The notes: a model not told the origin generated them from the sequence alone. A DNA stretch of 64,000 nt from Candidatus Nitrosotenuis uzonensis (GCF_000723185.1 NZ_CBTY010000006.1:270659-334658), one strand, 5' to 3'. Shown: positions 8,207 through 16,276, counted from the stretch's first letter. Numbers and translations are program-made.

Positions 8207-9629
8207 GGGCACAGCGACAGGCTTTGTCAAAAAAGTCGTTGAAAAAGTAGAACCATATCTAGTACAAGTACCAAAACCGAAAAAGAAACTATCTTTGCAG
8301 ACAAGACTGCTTTGGTGCGGACTTGCATTACTTATCTATCAGGTAATGGGCCAGACACCACTTTTCGGTGCAACCGCTCCTGAATTTGACTTTCTGGCCT
8401 TTGCAAGGGTGATTTTTGCATCCCAGCAGGGAACCCTAATAGAGCTTGGAATAGGACCAATAGTTACGGCTGGATTACTCATGCAACTCTTGAAGGGTTC
8501 TGAGATTCTCAAATTCGACTTTACAAAGCCTGACGAAAGAGGAGTCTTCCAGACTGCAACAAAACTTGTAACTTACATAGTGATTATAGTAGAATCAATA
8601 GTGTATGCTACCGCAGTATATGGACCAGGAGTAACAAACCCGACCGTACTGTACGTGATAATTGGACAGCTGATCTCGGCGTCCATCATAATCATGTTCC
8701 TTGATGAGCTGATTCAGAAAGGATGGGGGCTTGGAAGTGGAATCAGTCTTTTCATCATGGCAGGAGTTGCCCAGCAGATTCTCTGGAGCATATTCAGTCC
8801 GCTAATCGCAGGAGATGGCACGCCGATAGGTGTGGTGCCATTTGTAGCACACTCATTCATGCAGGGTGACATATCTGAGATATTCTTTAGGGCAAACCAG
8901 CTGCCTAGCATATTTGGTTTATGCATTACTGCGGGAATTCTGCTTATTCTAGTGTATACTCAATCAATCAAAGTCGAAATACCTATTGTATCTACAAAGT
9001 ATAGGGGATTTGCCGCCACGTATCCAATCAAGCTAATGTACGTCTCAAACATCCCAGTAATTCTGGCGTCTGCACTTACTGCAAACGCAGTGTTCATAGG
9101 CCAGATGATGTGGGCCAACTTTAATCCGCGCAACGATAACATTTTGTTTAACATAATAGGCCAGTTTGATCTTACAAGTCCGTCAACGCCGATAGGCGGC
9201 ATAATCTACTACATCACGCCTCCAAGAGGACTGGATCTAGCCGTACTTGATCCTACAAGGGCAGTAGTATACGTTCTTTTTATGATCGGAATAGTTGTTG
9301 TATTTGGAAGGTTATGGGTAGAGCTTGGCGGTCTGTCTCCAAAGAGCGCAGCAAAGAACCTGCTTGATGCAGATGTGCAAATTCCAGGATTTAGAAAGTC
9401 GAACCAGCCGGTCGAAGCATTACTCAACAAGTACATTCCATCAGTTACGATAATTGGATCTATGATACTAGGCGCATTGGCCGGTGTCTCAGACGTGCTT
9501 GGCGTATTCGGAAGTGGAATTGGAATATTGCTCATGGTCGATATTCTGATAAATTATTACCAACAACTGATTCGAGAACAGGTCGAAGTTGTCATGCCCC
9601 GCCTTGGTGCGTTACTTGGTAGAAAGTAA
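8199..9629 (+). CDS. secY: Protein translocase subunit SecY (Sec61 alpha)
   Basis: Pore of the Sec translocon, 476 residues with about ten membrane helices. The family sequence TPLFGATAPEFDFLAFARV near the N-terminus, the plug region, the cytosolic loops around RELWVEL-like GRLWVELGGLSPKSAAKNLL and the C-terminal helix GIGILLMVDILINYYQQ are recognisable. The start is TTG (MSEGTATGF), overlapping uL15. Its 3' end overlaps the adenylate kinase gene, as in other archaea where secY and adk are neighbours. It works with FtsY, also encoded in this window, in co-translational secretion. Confidence 0.96.
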   Translation: MSEGTATGFVKKVVEKVEPYLVQVPKPKKKLSLQTRLLWCGLALLIYQVMGQTPLFGATAPEFDFLAFARVIFASQQGTLIELGIGPIVTAGLLMQLLKGSEILKFDFTKPDERGVFQTATKLVTYIVIIVESIVYATAVYGPGVTNPTVLYVIIGQLISASIIIMFLDELIQKGWGLGSGISLFIMAGVAQQILWSIFSPLIAGDGTPIGVVPFVAHSFMQGDISEIFFRANQLPSIFGLCITAGILLILVYTQSIKVEIPIVSTKYRGFAATYPIKLMYVSNIPVILASALTANAVFIGQMMWANFNPRNDNILFNIIGQFDLTSPSTPIGGIIYYITPPRGLDLAVLDPTRAVVYVLFMIGIVVVFGRLWVELGGLSPKSAAKNLLDADVQIPGFRKSNQPVEALLNKYIPSVTIIGSMILGALAGVSDVLGVFGSGIGILLMVDILINYYQQLIREQVEVVMPRLGALLGRK

Positions 9630-10194
9630 AAAAGTCGTCATAGTTGGGATTGCCGGCGTAGGCAAGACTACGCTGGTGGCAAAGATAGTAGAGATACTCA
9701 ACTCCAAGAAAAAAAGCGTGAGTGTTCACAGCTTCGGTACAATAATGTTCGAAGAGGCAAAAAGAATGGGCATCAAAGATCGTGACGAACTAAGAAAACT
9801 TCCAGTGGAAAAACAAAAGGAACTACAAATGATGGCAGCAAAAACAATATCTGGATTTAACGATAACGTTGTAATCATCGACACGCATGCATTCATATCT
9901 ACAAAAGAAGGATTCTACCCCGGTCTTCCATATCACGTGCTCGGGGAACTGAAGCCTGAAAATCTAATAACCGTGTCTGCAAGGCCCGAAGAGATCTACA
10001 ATAGAAGGATGAAGGACTCGACAAGACACCGGGACATTATATCTATTGAGAATATAAAAAAAGAACTTGCTGTTCAGGACGCCATGCTGTCTAGCTGCGC
10101 TGTACTGACAGGCTCTCCAATGAAATCAGTACTGAACTCAGAGGGAAAGGTTGAAGAAGCAGCTAATGAGGTAATAAACGCAATAGGTCTTTGA
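9616..10194 (+). CDS. adkA: Archaeal-type adenylate kinase
   Basis: Interconverts ATP+AMP and 2 ADP. About 192 residues with the P-loop GIAGVGKTT close to the N-terminus, as in the archaeal AdkA family (unrelated in length to bacterial Adk). No ATG lies near the P-loop. TTG 9616 gives MVESKKVVIVGIAGVGKTT, close to the usual archaeal start; TTG 9589 or GTG 9607 are alternatives. The gene overlaps secY by 14 bases and stops one base before the next ATG, so it belongs to the same operon. Confidence 0.88.
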   Translation: MVESKKVVIVGIAGVGKTTLVAKIVEILNSKKKSVSVHSFGTIMFEEAKRMGIKDRDELRKLPVEKQKELQMMAAKTISGFNDNVVIIDTHAFISTKEGFYPGLPYHVLGELKPENLITVSARPEEIYNRRMKDSTRHRDIISIENIKKELAVQDAMLSSCAVLTGSPMKSVLNSEGKVEEAANEVINAIGL

Positions 10195-10195
10195 A

Positions 10196-10813
10196 ATGGA
10201 ACCGGTAATAATATTGCATTTTTTGGAATCACTCTTGTTGCAGGGTGATTTTTTTGGGATACATAAAGGTCCGCTGGGAAGCGCAGACCCGATAGTAAAA
10301 GGTATGGTACCTTCCATGTTTGGAATAGTTGGATTTGCAGTGTTGTTGAACCTGTTTAATGCAGTGGTCAGACGCAAGCTGGTAGACCAAGAGAAACTCA
10401 AAAGAATAATGAAGGAAACCCGAGCTTGGCAGAAGGAGCGTATGGCTGCGTTTAGGGCAAAGGACATGGAAAAACAGGCAGAGCTTAACAAAAAATCCGC
10501 CTATATGACAAAACTCAATCAGGAAATGATGCAGATGAACATGAGGCCTATGATGATTACCTTCGTTCCACTGATTTTGATCTTCTATTTTGTACTACCA
10601 CCGTTATTCTCGTACACAGTTGCAGTATCTCCAATCCCACTCAATGTAATCCCTGGAAACTACTTTGAGCTTACATGCACTGCCGAAAAAGTTGACGGAC
10701 AGATATGCCAACATGTAAACGAGGTCTATTTTTGGGCTTGGTACTTTTTGTCCTCGATTGCGCTTAGCGGCATCATTATGAAGCTGACCAAGACATCGAT
10801 GGATCTAACCTGA
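10196..10813 (+). CDS. EMC3/YidC-Oxa1-superfamily membrane insertase (DUF106)
   Basis: 205-residue membrane protein with a first helix at about 38-56 (MFGIVGFAVLLNLFNAVVRR), a long charged cytosolic helical hairpin (about 57-120), then two helices (about 122-145 and 180-197). This topology, and the position after secY-adk, match the archaeal DUF106 family, which structural work places in the Oxa1 superfamily with YidC, EMC3 and TMCO1. The likely role is insertion of membrane proteins next to SecY. Met-rich stretches (EMMQMNMRPMM) precede the second helix, as in substrate-binding grooves of such insertases (inference). Confidence 0.82.
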   Translation: MEPVIILHFLESLLLQGDFFGIHKGPLGSADPIVKGMVPSMFGIVGFAVLLNLFNAVVRRKLVDQEKLKRIMKETRAWQKERMAAFRAKDMEKQAELNKKSAYMTKLNQEMMQMNMRPMMITFVPLILIFYFVLPPLFSYTVAVSPIPLNVIPGNYFELTCTAEKVDGQICQHVNEVYFWAWYFLSSIALSGIIMKLTKTSMDLT

Positions 10814-10814
10814 A

Positions 10815-11375
10815 TTGCCAAAATCAATTATAGTTTCAGGCCCACCAGCCATCGGCAAGACTACTGTATCAAAAGGCCTTGCCAAAGAATTTGGAATGCA
10901 GAGCCTCAGTGGCGGCGACGTGCTCAAGGAACTGGCAAAGGAACAGGGATTTAAAACGGAAAGAGACGATTGGTGGGACACAAAAGACGGGATGAAGTTT
11001 CTTGACCAGAGAAAAGACAACTATGAATTTGACAGAAAAGTCGATGAGAGGCTAAAAGAAATATTCCTAAAGGGCAACGTAGTCATTACAAGCTACACAC
11101 TTCCATGGCTTGTTAAAGGTGGTATCAAGATCTGGCTTGGAGGATCAAGGAAGATAAGTGCGGAACGGATGCAGACACGTGATAACATGTCTCATTCTGA
11201 GGCATTTGAGATTGTAAAAAAAAGATATGATGAGAACAAAATGCTCTACAAAAAACTATACGGATTTGACTTTGGAGACGACTTGTCGGTATTTGATATA
11301 GTGATAGACACGGATGGACTGGATGCAAAGACCGTGCTTAACATGGCAATTCAAAAGGCAAGGGCTCTGCTTTGA
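10815..11375 (+). CDS. cmk: Cytidylate kinase
   Basis: Phosphorylates CMP/dCMP. 186 residues with the P-loop VSGPPAIGKTTVSKGLA at the N-terminus and the archaeal Cmk SGGDVLKELAKEQG segment, followed by the lid-like RKISAERMQTRDN region. Start TTG 10815 lies one base after the preceding stop. The order secY-adk-DUF106-cmk-cbf5 is a widespread archaeal arrangement, which supports CMP kinase rather than another P-loop kinase. The stop overlaps the cbf5 start by four bases. Confidence 0.88.
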   Translation: MPKSIIVSGPPAIGKTTVSKGLAKEFGMQSLSGGDVLKELAKEQGFKTERDDWWDTKDGMKFLDQRKDNYEFDRKVDERLKEIFLKGNVVITSYTLPWLVKGGIKIWLGGSRKISAERMQTRDNMSHSEAFEIVKKRYDENKMLYKKLYGFDFGDDLSVFDIVIDTDGLDAKTVLNMAIQKARALL

Positions 11376-12373
11376 CGCTGCCGCAACTGCAAAATCTCGT
11401 GGTAATTGATCAGGATCTGATCGATGAAAACCATGGGGTGTACTATGACAAAAGAACAGTCGAGGATCTCCTAAACTATGGTCTGATACTGCTTGACAAG
11501 CCACCAGGACCCACAAGTCATGAGACTGTGGCGTGGGCAAAACGAATACTAAAGATTCCAAAAATCGGCCACAGTGGAACCCTTGATCCGCAGGTCTCAG
11601 GAGTGCTTCCTCTGGGACTTGGTGAGGCGACAAAGGCGCTTGGAGTACTCCTGCTTGGACCAAAAGAATACTATGGTCTTGGAAGGCTTCACTCCCTTCC
11701 CAGCAAGGAAAAACTGTATGGAGTGCTGAACCAATTCAAAGGTGAGATATTTCAAAAGCCTCCGCAACGTTCGTCAGTTTTACGACAGACAAGAACAAGA
11801 CACATTTACGAGCTTGAGGTTGTTGAACAAAAAGAGAGACTCTTGCTCTTGCGGGTGTTATGCGAGGCAGGAACATACATCAGAAAACTATTCTACGATA
11901 TAGGTGAGATACTAGGACCTGGTGCCACTATGATAGAGCTTAGGCGCTCACGAGTCTACCAGTTTAATGAAAGCCAAAAGCTGATCACACTGCATGAGTT
12001 GGCCGACGCATACGCAGAATGGAAGGAAAAAGGAGATGATTCCAAGCTTCGTAAGATGATTCTTCCAATAGAATATGCTTTGACTGAAATAAAGTCTGTA
12101 GTAATACGCGATTCGGCAGTGGATGCTCTATGCCATGGAGCGCAGCTTGCAATTCCAGGAATACTGCAGATATCACCAAACCTATCAAAAGGAGACCTTG
12201 TTGGAATCTATACTCAGAAGGGAGAAGTTGTTGCACTGGCAGAATCCCTAATGTCGGAGGCTGAAATCAAGGACGCAACAAAAGGTTACGCATTCGTGAC
12301 AAAAAGGATAATCATGGCACCTAACACATATCCAAAAAACTGGCGAACAAAACCAAAACAGAAAGACCAATAA
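11372..12373 (+). CDS. cbf5: tRNA/rRNA pseudouridine synthase Cbf5 (TruB family)
   Basis: Catalytic subunit of H/ACA ribonucleoproteins; also makes pseudouridine 55 in archaeal tRNA. 333 residues: the catalytic motif GHSGTLDPQVSGVLP with Asp72, the KPPGPTSHE motif near residue 43-51, and a C-terminal PUA domain (about 255-325) with GDLVGIYTQKGEVVALAES. TTG start, overlapping the cmk stop. Partners Nop10, Gar1 and L7Ae are not in the window. Last conserved gene of the operon. Confidence 0.94.
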   Translation: MTLPQLQNLVVIDQDLIDENHGVYYDKRTVEDLLNYGLILLDKPPGPTSHETVAWAKRILKIPKIGHSGTLDPQVSGVLPLGLGEATKALGVLLLGPKEYYGLGRLHSLPSKEKLYGVLNQFKGEIFQKPPQRSSVLRQTRTRHIYELEVVEQKERLLLLRVLCEAGTYIRKLFYDIGEILGPGATMIELRRSRVYQFNESQKLITLHELADAYAEWKEKGDDSKLRKMILPIEYALTEIKSVVIRDSAVDALCHGAQLAIPGILQISPNLSKGDLVGIYTQKGEVVALAESLMSEAEIKDATKGYAFVTKRIIMAPNTYPKNWRTKPKQKDQ

Positions 12374-12374
12374 A

Positions 12375-12818
12375 ATGCTTCCAAAAGGACTTGTAATTGC
12401 GGTAGTTTCTGGCATGTTGGCATCCGGTGTACTAGGTGCATATTTTATCAAAATTGCATCAGAGCAGTACGAACTGGAGTTCGTGGAGGGACCATCTGTT
12501 TCAGTAATGGTGGAAAAACCTGACTACAAACTAGGCGAGACTGTAAGAATAACCATAATCAATTCTGGAACGGAAAAGATTGAGATTGCAAAGGATCTTC
12601 CTACAATACAAATAAGAGCATTGGATGGAACTGTGTTTTACTCTGAGTATCTTAGCCCTCTGATACTGGAACAAAAACAAGAACGCTTTTTTGATTGGAA
12701 TCAGCGAAAAAGTGATGGCTCTCAAGTACTTGAAGGCAGGTACGTGGTTGATGTACTAGTATATGGTGAAGACAAACAAAAGCTCACTGATCGTCTGACA
12801 ATTAACATACTCAAGTAG
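12375..12818 (+). CDS. Small membrane-anchored protein with a BsuPI-like beta domain
   Basis: 147 residues: an N-terminal membrane helix (about 5-26) and an extracytoplasmic beta-sandwich with YKLGETVRITIINSGTEKIE and QVLEGRYVVDVLVYGED. This pattern resembles intracellular proteinase-inhibitor (BsuPI) or CARDB-like domains; the family call is tentative. ATG 12375 comes one base after the cbf5 stop, so it is probably co-transcribed. No catalytic residues seen. Confidence 0.6.
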   Translation: MLPKGLVIAVVSGMLASGVLGAYFIKIASEQYELEFVEGPSVSVMVEKPDYKLGETVRITIINSGTEKIEIAKDLPTIQIRALDGTVFYSEYLSPLILEQKQERFFDWNQRKSDGSQVLEGRYVVDVLVYGEDKQKLTDRLTINILK

Positions 12819-12822
12819 GAAA

Positions 12823-12831
12823 AATTTAAAA
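12823..12831 (+). promoter_or_regulatory. TATA box of the inositol-phosphate synthase gene
   Basis: AATTTAAAA lies 26-34 bp upstream of the TTG at 12857 and follows the preceding stop by four bases. It supports an independent, leaderless transcript starting at or near the TTG. Confidence 0.5.
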
Positions 12832-12856
12832 CGAGTCTGCCAAATGTGAAGTTAGG

Positions 12857-13945
12857 TTGGCAAAAATCAAGGTAGGACTTGTCGGTATAGGTAACTGCTT
12901 TTCTGGACTTATTCAAGGAATAGAATACTATAGGCAGAATCCAAAGCAAAAGGTAATTGGTATAATGCACGAGAAAATCGGCAATTACTCTATTCATGAC
13001 TTGGATTTTGTGGCAGGATTCGACGTGGGAATAAACAAGGTAGGCAAGACAATCAACGAGGCCATATATGAATACCCAAACATGGTGGATTGGATCCCAA
13101 AAAACAAAATGCCAAAGACAAAATCGCTAGTATATGAAAGCCCAGCGCTTGACGGTGTGGGAATCTGGGTCGAGAACAGAGTCAAACCACTCAAAAGCAA
13201 AAAGAGCTCAGAGCAACTTGCGCGTGAAATAAAAAAGACAATAGACAAGACCGGCGCTGAAATAATAGTATCGTATCTTCCAGTAGGATCTGAGAAAGCA
13301 ACGCAGTTTTGGGCACAGATATGCCTTGACACAAACACTGCGTTTGTAAATTGCATTCCATCTTTTATTGCATCAAATAAAAAATGGGGAGATAAATTTG
13401 CACAAAAAAAGATTCCAGTAATAGGCGATGACATAAAAGGCCAGGTTGGCGCAACCATAGTTCATAGGACTCTGGCAAAGCTTTGCGATGATCGTGGAAC
13501 GAAAATCGAGAAAACATATCAGATTAACGTTGGTGGAAACACCGACTTTCTCAACATGAAAGAGCAAGAGAGGCTAGTTAGCAAGAGGATTTCAAAAACT
13601 GAAAGCGTACAGAGCCAACTTTCTCAGAGACTTGCAGATGACCAAATCTATGTCGGACCGTCCGATTTTATCCCGTTCCTAGGCAACACAAAACTGATGT
13701 TCATGAGAATAGAGGGAAGACAATGGGCAAACATCCCGTACAATATGGAAGTGCGACTTGAGGTCGATGACAAGGCAAACTCTGCAGGAATAGTAATTGA
13801 CGCTGCCCGTCTTGCAAAAATTGCGCTGGAAAGAAAGATTGGTGGCCCGGTAATACCTGCATGTGCATACCTAATGAAGCATCCGCCAAAACAGATGAGC
13901 GATCCGCAAGCAAAAGCAGAGCTTGAAAAATTCATCAAGGCATAA
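12857..13945 (+). CDS. ino1: Myo-inositol-1-phosphate synthase
   Basis: NAD-dependent conversion of glucose 6-phosphate to 1L-myo-inositol 1-phosphate, the precursor of inositol phospholipid headgroups. 362 residues with the dinucleotide-binding start VGLVGIGNCFSGLIQG, the family segments AFVNCIPSFIA and GDDIKGQVGATIVHRTLA, and NVGGNTDFLNM in the catalytic half. The N-terminus begins at TTG 12857 directly at the Rossmann strand; no better start exists. The archaeal/actinobacterial-length enzyme matches. Monocistronic, followed by tRNA-Ser. Confidence 0.9.
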   Translation: MAKIKVGLVGIGNCFSGLIQGIEYYRQNPKQKVIGIMHEKIGNYSIHDLDFVAGFDVGINKVGKTINEAIYEYPNMVDWIPKNKMPKTKSLVYESPALDGVGIWVENRVKPLKSKKSSEQLAREIKKTIDKTGAEIIVSYLPVGSEKATQFWAQICLDTNTAFVNCIPSFIASNKKWGDKFAQKKIPVIGDDIKGQVGATIVHRTLAKLCDDRGTKIEKTYQINVGGNTDFLNMKEQERLVSKRISKTESVQSQLSQRLADDQIYVGPSDFIPFLGNTKLMFMRIEGRQWANIPYNMEVRLEVDDKANSAGIVIDAARLAKIALERKIGGPVIPACAYLMKHPPKQMSDPQAKAELEKFIKA

Positions 13946-13967
13946 TCTCTGCAGTGGAAAATCACTA

Positions 13968-13976
13968 TTATATAAT
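13968..13976 (+). promoter_or_regulatory. TATA box of tRNA-Ser
   Basis: TTATATAAT stands 34-42 bp upstream of the first base of tRNA-Ser(GGA). This is the expected distance for an archaeal tRNA gene with a short 5' leader. Confidence 0.5.
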
Positions 13977-14009
13977 CAAATTTTGGATGAATCATGTCGC
14001 AAGACATAT

Positions 14010-14109
14010 GCCGGGGTCGCCTAGCCTGGTAGGGCGCGCGCCTGGAATTTACAAAAACCATAAAGCGCGTACTCGCAAGGGTTCGAGAGTTCAAATCTCT
14101 CTCCCGGCG
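14010..14109 (+). tRNA. tRNA-Ser(GGA) with a ~16-nt intron
   Basis: The class II cloverleaf folds by eye: acceptor GCCGGGG (14010-14016) with TCCCGGC (14102-14108), discriminator G14109, D-stem GCCT/GGGC, anticodon stem CGCGC (14037-14041) with GCGCG (14065-14069), T-stem GAGAG/CTCTC and T-loop TTCAAAT. The 15-nt variable arm with an ACTC/GGGT stem and G73 mark serine. The loop reads C-T-GGA-A and then a short insert before A38. An intron at about 14048-14063 (canonical 37/38 site) restores a 7-nt loop. TGG/CCA pairing across the insert gives a relaxed bulge-helix-bulge. CCA is not encoded. Confidence 0.9.
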
Positions 14110-14120
14110 CCTTGATTTTT
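14092..14120 (+). repeat. 29-bp direct repeat, copy 1 (tRNA-Ser 3' end; putative att)
   Basis: CAAATCTCTCTCCCGGCGCC followed by TTGATTTTT covers the last 18 bases of tRNA-Ser plus 11 bases downstream. It recurs exactly at 14719-14747. Copy 1 belongs to the intact tRNA. Together the copies bracket the toxin-antitoxin genes, as attL/attR do for elements that insert at tRNA 3' ends. Confidence 0.95.
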
Positions 14121-14154
14121 CTTAAAATCAACGAAACTGGTAGTGCTGGGCATC

Positions 14155-14165
14155 TTTTTATATTA
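14155..14165 (+). promoter_or_regulatory. TATA box of the toxin-antitoxin operon
   Basis: TTTTTATATTA lies 23-33 bp before the antitoxin ATG (14188), consistent with a leaderless transcript. The AT-rich stretch just after it (14163-14187) contains TATAGTAAGCTATAGTA, in which TATAGTA is repeated, a possible site for autoregulation by the antitoxin (inference). Confidence 0.5.
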
Positions 14166-14187
14166 TAGTAAGCTATAGTACATTATA

Positions 14188-14418
14188 ATGCATACGAGTA
14201 TACAAGTTGAAAAAGAGATCAAGGCACGTCTTGACAAGCTCAAAAATCATCCTCGTGAGACCTACAACGACGTGCTTGCTAGACTCATAAAAATAGCCCA
14301 AGATGATGATGTGCTAAGTCCTGCAGTAATCAAAAACATCGAGGAAGGAATAGCGGACATAAAGGCAGGCCGTGTCTATAGCTCAGCCCAAGTAAAAAAG
14401 AAGCTGGGACTAAAGTAA
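14188..14418 (+). CDS. Antitoxin of a RelBE/ParDE-like pair
   Basis: 76 residues, small and charged. The N-terminus TSIQVEKEIKARLDKLKNH followed by ETYNDVLARLIKIA has the strand-helix-helix look of ribbon-helix-helix or DUF7557-type archaeal antitoxins. The C-terminus (IADIKAGRVYSSAQVKKKLG) resembles the toxin-covering tail of RelB/ParD proteins. It is followed one base after its stop by the toxin start. The DNA-binding N-terminus suggests autoregulation. Carried between the tRNA-Ser-derived repeats. Confidence 0.78.
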   Translation: MHTSIQVEKEIKARLDKLKNHPRETYNDVLARLIKIAQDDDVLSPAVIKNIEEGIADIKAGRVYSSAQVKKKLGLK

Positions 14419-14419
14419 G

Positions 14420-14671
14420 ATGGAATGGCAGGTAGTATGGTCTGAGAAATCGGTAAAACAGTTAGAAAAAATCGACAAAAAAGACGCACAAAGAATCTAT
14501 GATTGTGTTCTGGACTGTGCCAATGATCCGTTTAGGGTAGCAACTAGGTTGAGTGGTTCACCTTTTTTTATATTGCGCGTCGGGAGTTATCGAGTGATTT
14601 TAGACTTGCAACAAAACAATTTGGTTGTTTTTGTAATTCAAGTAGATCTTCGAAAAAGGATCTACAAATAA
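14420..14671 (+). CDS. RelE/ParE-superfamily toxin
   Basis: 83-residue toxin of the RelE/ParE fold: MEWQVVWSEKSVKQLEKIDK, a helix, then the beta core SPFFILRVGSYRVILDLQ and the C-terminal VIQVDLRKRIYK. The Arg of RVGSYRVI and the C-terminal basic tail are the conserved positions of RelE-like mRNA interferases; ParE gyrase poisons share the fold, so the target is uncertain. One base separates it from the antitoxin. Both lie inside a roughly 0.63-kb segment bounded by 29-bp repeats. Confidence 0.85.
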   Translation: MEWQVVWSEKSVKQLEKIDKKDAQRIYDCVLDCANDPFRVATRLSGSPFFILRVGSYRVILDLQQNNLVVFVIQVDLRKRIYK

Positions 14672-14718
14672 GCTTTAGTAGTTTTACACCCATGAGAGGC
14701 GGCATCAAACTGAATTAA

Positions 14719-14747
14719 CAAATCTCTCTCCCGGCGCCTTGATTTTT
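14719..14747 (+). repeat. 29-bp direct repeat, copy 2 (orphan tRNA-Ser 3' end; putative att)
   Basis: Exact copy of 14092-14120, including 18 bases of the tRNA-Ser T-loop, T-stem and acceptor strand, but with no tRNA upstream of it. The bases before and after the 29 bp differ between copies. It starts 48 bases after the toxin stop, so the repeated segment carries little beyond the toxin-antitoxin operon. Confidence 0.95.
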
Positions 14748-14790
14748 TCAGGGTTTGGACATAAATTTTTGAAAATCTAAAAAAGCTTGT

Positions 14791-14826
14791 TGGGCTTTTA
14801 ACTCATCAAGTTCAAATCCCATGCTG
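14791..14826 (+). pseudogene. Possible degenerate tRNA-Lys(TTT)-like 3' fragment
   Basis: TGGG-CTTTTAA-CTCA folds as an anticodon arm with loop CTTTTAA (anticodon TTT). GTTCAAATCCCATGCT, typical of a T-loop and 3' strand, follows after only a few bases. No acceptor or D-arm is found upstream, and the T-stem 5' strand is missing. I read it as a decayed tRNA 3' half, perhaps another integration scar. The short length makes chance resemblance possible. Confidence 0.3.
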
Positions 14827-14944
14827 TATACTCAAAACAAGTAATTGAAGAGTCTATCTTCTATGATTTGCGAATTTTTGTATATTGCATTATCATCATG
14901 TTGTATTCACAAGCCATTAATGGTTCTGCCATCAAGAATAACTG

Positions 14945-16240
14945 TTGGCCAAGTTCAACATTGCAATTATTGGAGGGGGAATACTAGGTACTGCAATATC
15001 TTACTGGCTTTCAGCACTTTCTGACGTAAGAGTATGTGTACTAGAAAAAGAAATATCTGTAGCTGCACATGCAAGCGGTAGAAACACCGGTGTAGTGCAT
15101 TCGCCGTTCTATCTTGATCCGCAAAAAAAGAAAAAGATCGCCGCAGCATCGTTGATATCGCATAGCATGTGGAAAAAGCTTGCATCCAACGGAAACATTC
15201 CGTGGAACGAATGTGGCACACTAGAAGTGGCACTTGATGAGGCACAACACAAATCACTTGAAAAATACGTACGATGGGGACAGCAAAACGGCATTCCAGA
15301 CAGTGAGTTAAAACTGCTTGACGCAAGCGGAGTCTCTACAATGGAACCTAATGTAAAATGTCATTCAGGATTGTATTGCACCCGGGACGTTTCCACTGAC
15401 TTTGGTGCACTTACATACGAATTATGCAAGATATCAGAAGATGCTGGAACCAAATTCGTATTCGGAAAGGCAGCAACAAAGATAACTGCATCCGCAGACA
15501 ATGTAGTGATATCGCTTAGTGACCAATCAAACATAGAATGCGATTTTATGATAAATTGTGCTGGTGGGCATTCACTTGATATTGCAAAAAAGATCGGACT
15601 TGGCATAAGCTATACCGCATTGCACTTTCGAGGTGAGTATTGGGTGGCAGACAAGCAACACGCAAATCTTGTAAATACCAACGTCTATTCTGTGGCAAAA
15701 TTCCCAAACTTTCCTTTTCTTGATCCACATTGGATAAAAAAGGCCAATGGGCAAACCGAGATCGGTCCTAATGCTGTACCTGTATCTGATGCGGAAGCCT
15801 ACTCTGGCTACATTGGAAGTGTGCCAAAAACTCTCTCAAAACTAAAGGAGATCTTGAGTGGAAATGCCGCAAAATTACTTGTAAACCAAGAGTTTCTCTC
15901 ACTTGTGTCAAAGGAATGGAGGAGCTCCCTTTCCAAGAGTGCGATGGTAAACAGAGTAAAAGAATTCATCCCTGCAATAAGCCCGTCACATTTTACAAAA
16001 AAGGGAACTGCTGGAATACGCAGCCCAATAGTTGCAAATGACGGCAAATTTGTATCGGAAATCCTAGAGCTTGAATCTGAAAACTCGTTACACATTATAA
16101 ATTACAATTCGCCAGGAGCTACTGGCGCTCCTGCATATGCGGCATCACTTGTAGATAGGATGCAACAAAAAGGATTGATAAAGATCACATCTAAAAATAC
16201 TATGTGGGATTACTCTAAGATAATTGAGAATATGCCGTAA
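14945..16240 (+). CDS. FAD-dependent oxidoreductase, L-2-hydroxyglutarate oxidase (LhgO)-like
   Basis: 431-residue flavoenzyme of the DAO family. The FAD-binding start IAIIGGGILGTAISYWLS, the SGRNTGVVHSPFY motif (as in LhgO, where the active site follows the Rossmann motif), and the C-terminal NYNSPGATGAPAYAA FAD-contact loop are visible. The likely reaction is oxidation of L-2-hydroxyglutarate to 2-oxoglutarate, which would feed the KorAB enzyme encoded nearby; substrate assignment is an inference from overall similarity. TTG start at the first Rossmann strand. Monocistronic, downstream of the tRNA-derived repeat. Confidence 0.72.
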   Translation: MAKFNIAIIGGGILGTAISYWLSALSDVRVCVLEKEISVAAHASGRNTGVVHSPFYLDPQKKKKIAAASLISHSMWKKLASNGNIPWNECGTLEVALDEAQHKSLEKYVRWGQQNGIPDSELKLLDASGVSTMEPNVKCHSGLYCTRDVSTDFGALTYELCKISEDAGTKFVFGKAATKITASADNVVISLSDQSNIECDFMINCAGGHSLDIAKKIGLGISYTALHFRGEYWVADKQHANLVNTNVYSVAKFPNFPFLDPHWIKKANGQTEIGPNAVPVSDAEAYSGYIGSVPKTLSKLKEILSGNAAKLLVNQEFLSLVSKEWRSSLSKSAMVNRVKEFIPAISPSHFTKKGTAGIRSPIVANDGKFVSEILELESENSLHIINYNSPGATGAPAYAASLVDRMQQKGLIKITSKNTMWDYSKIIENMP

Positions 16241-16276
16241 TCAAAATTCATATTGTTTGCCTGTTCTCAAAAAGTG

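Noticed and set aside
6175..12373. The run uL18 to cbf5 as an unusual operon
   Set aside because: Standard archaeal spc-end/secY/adk/cmk/cbf5 order.
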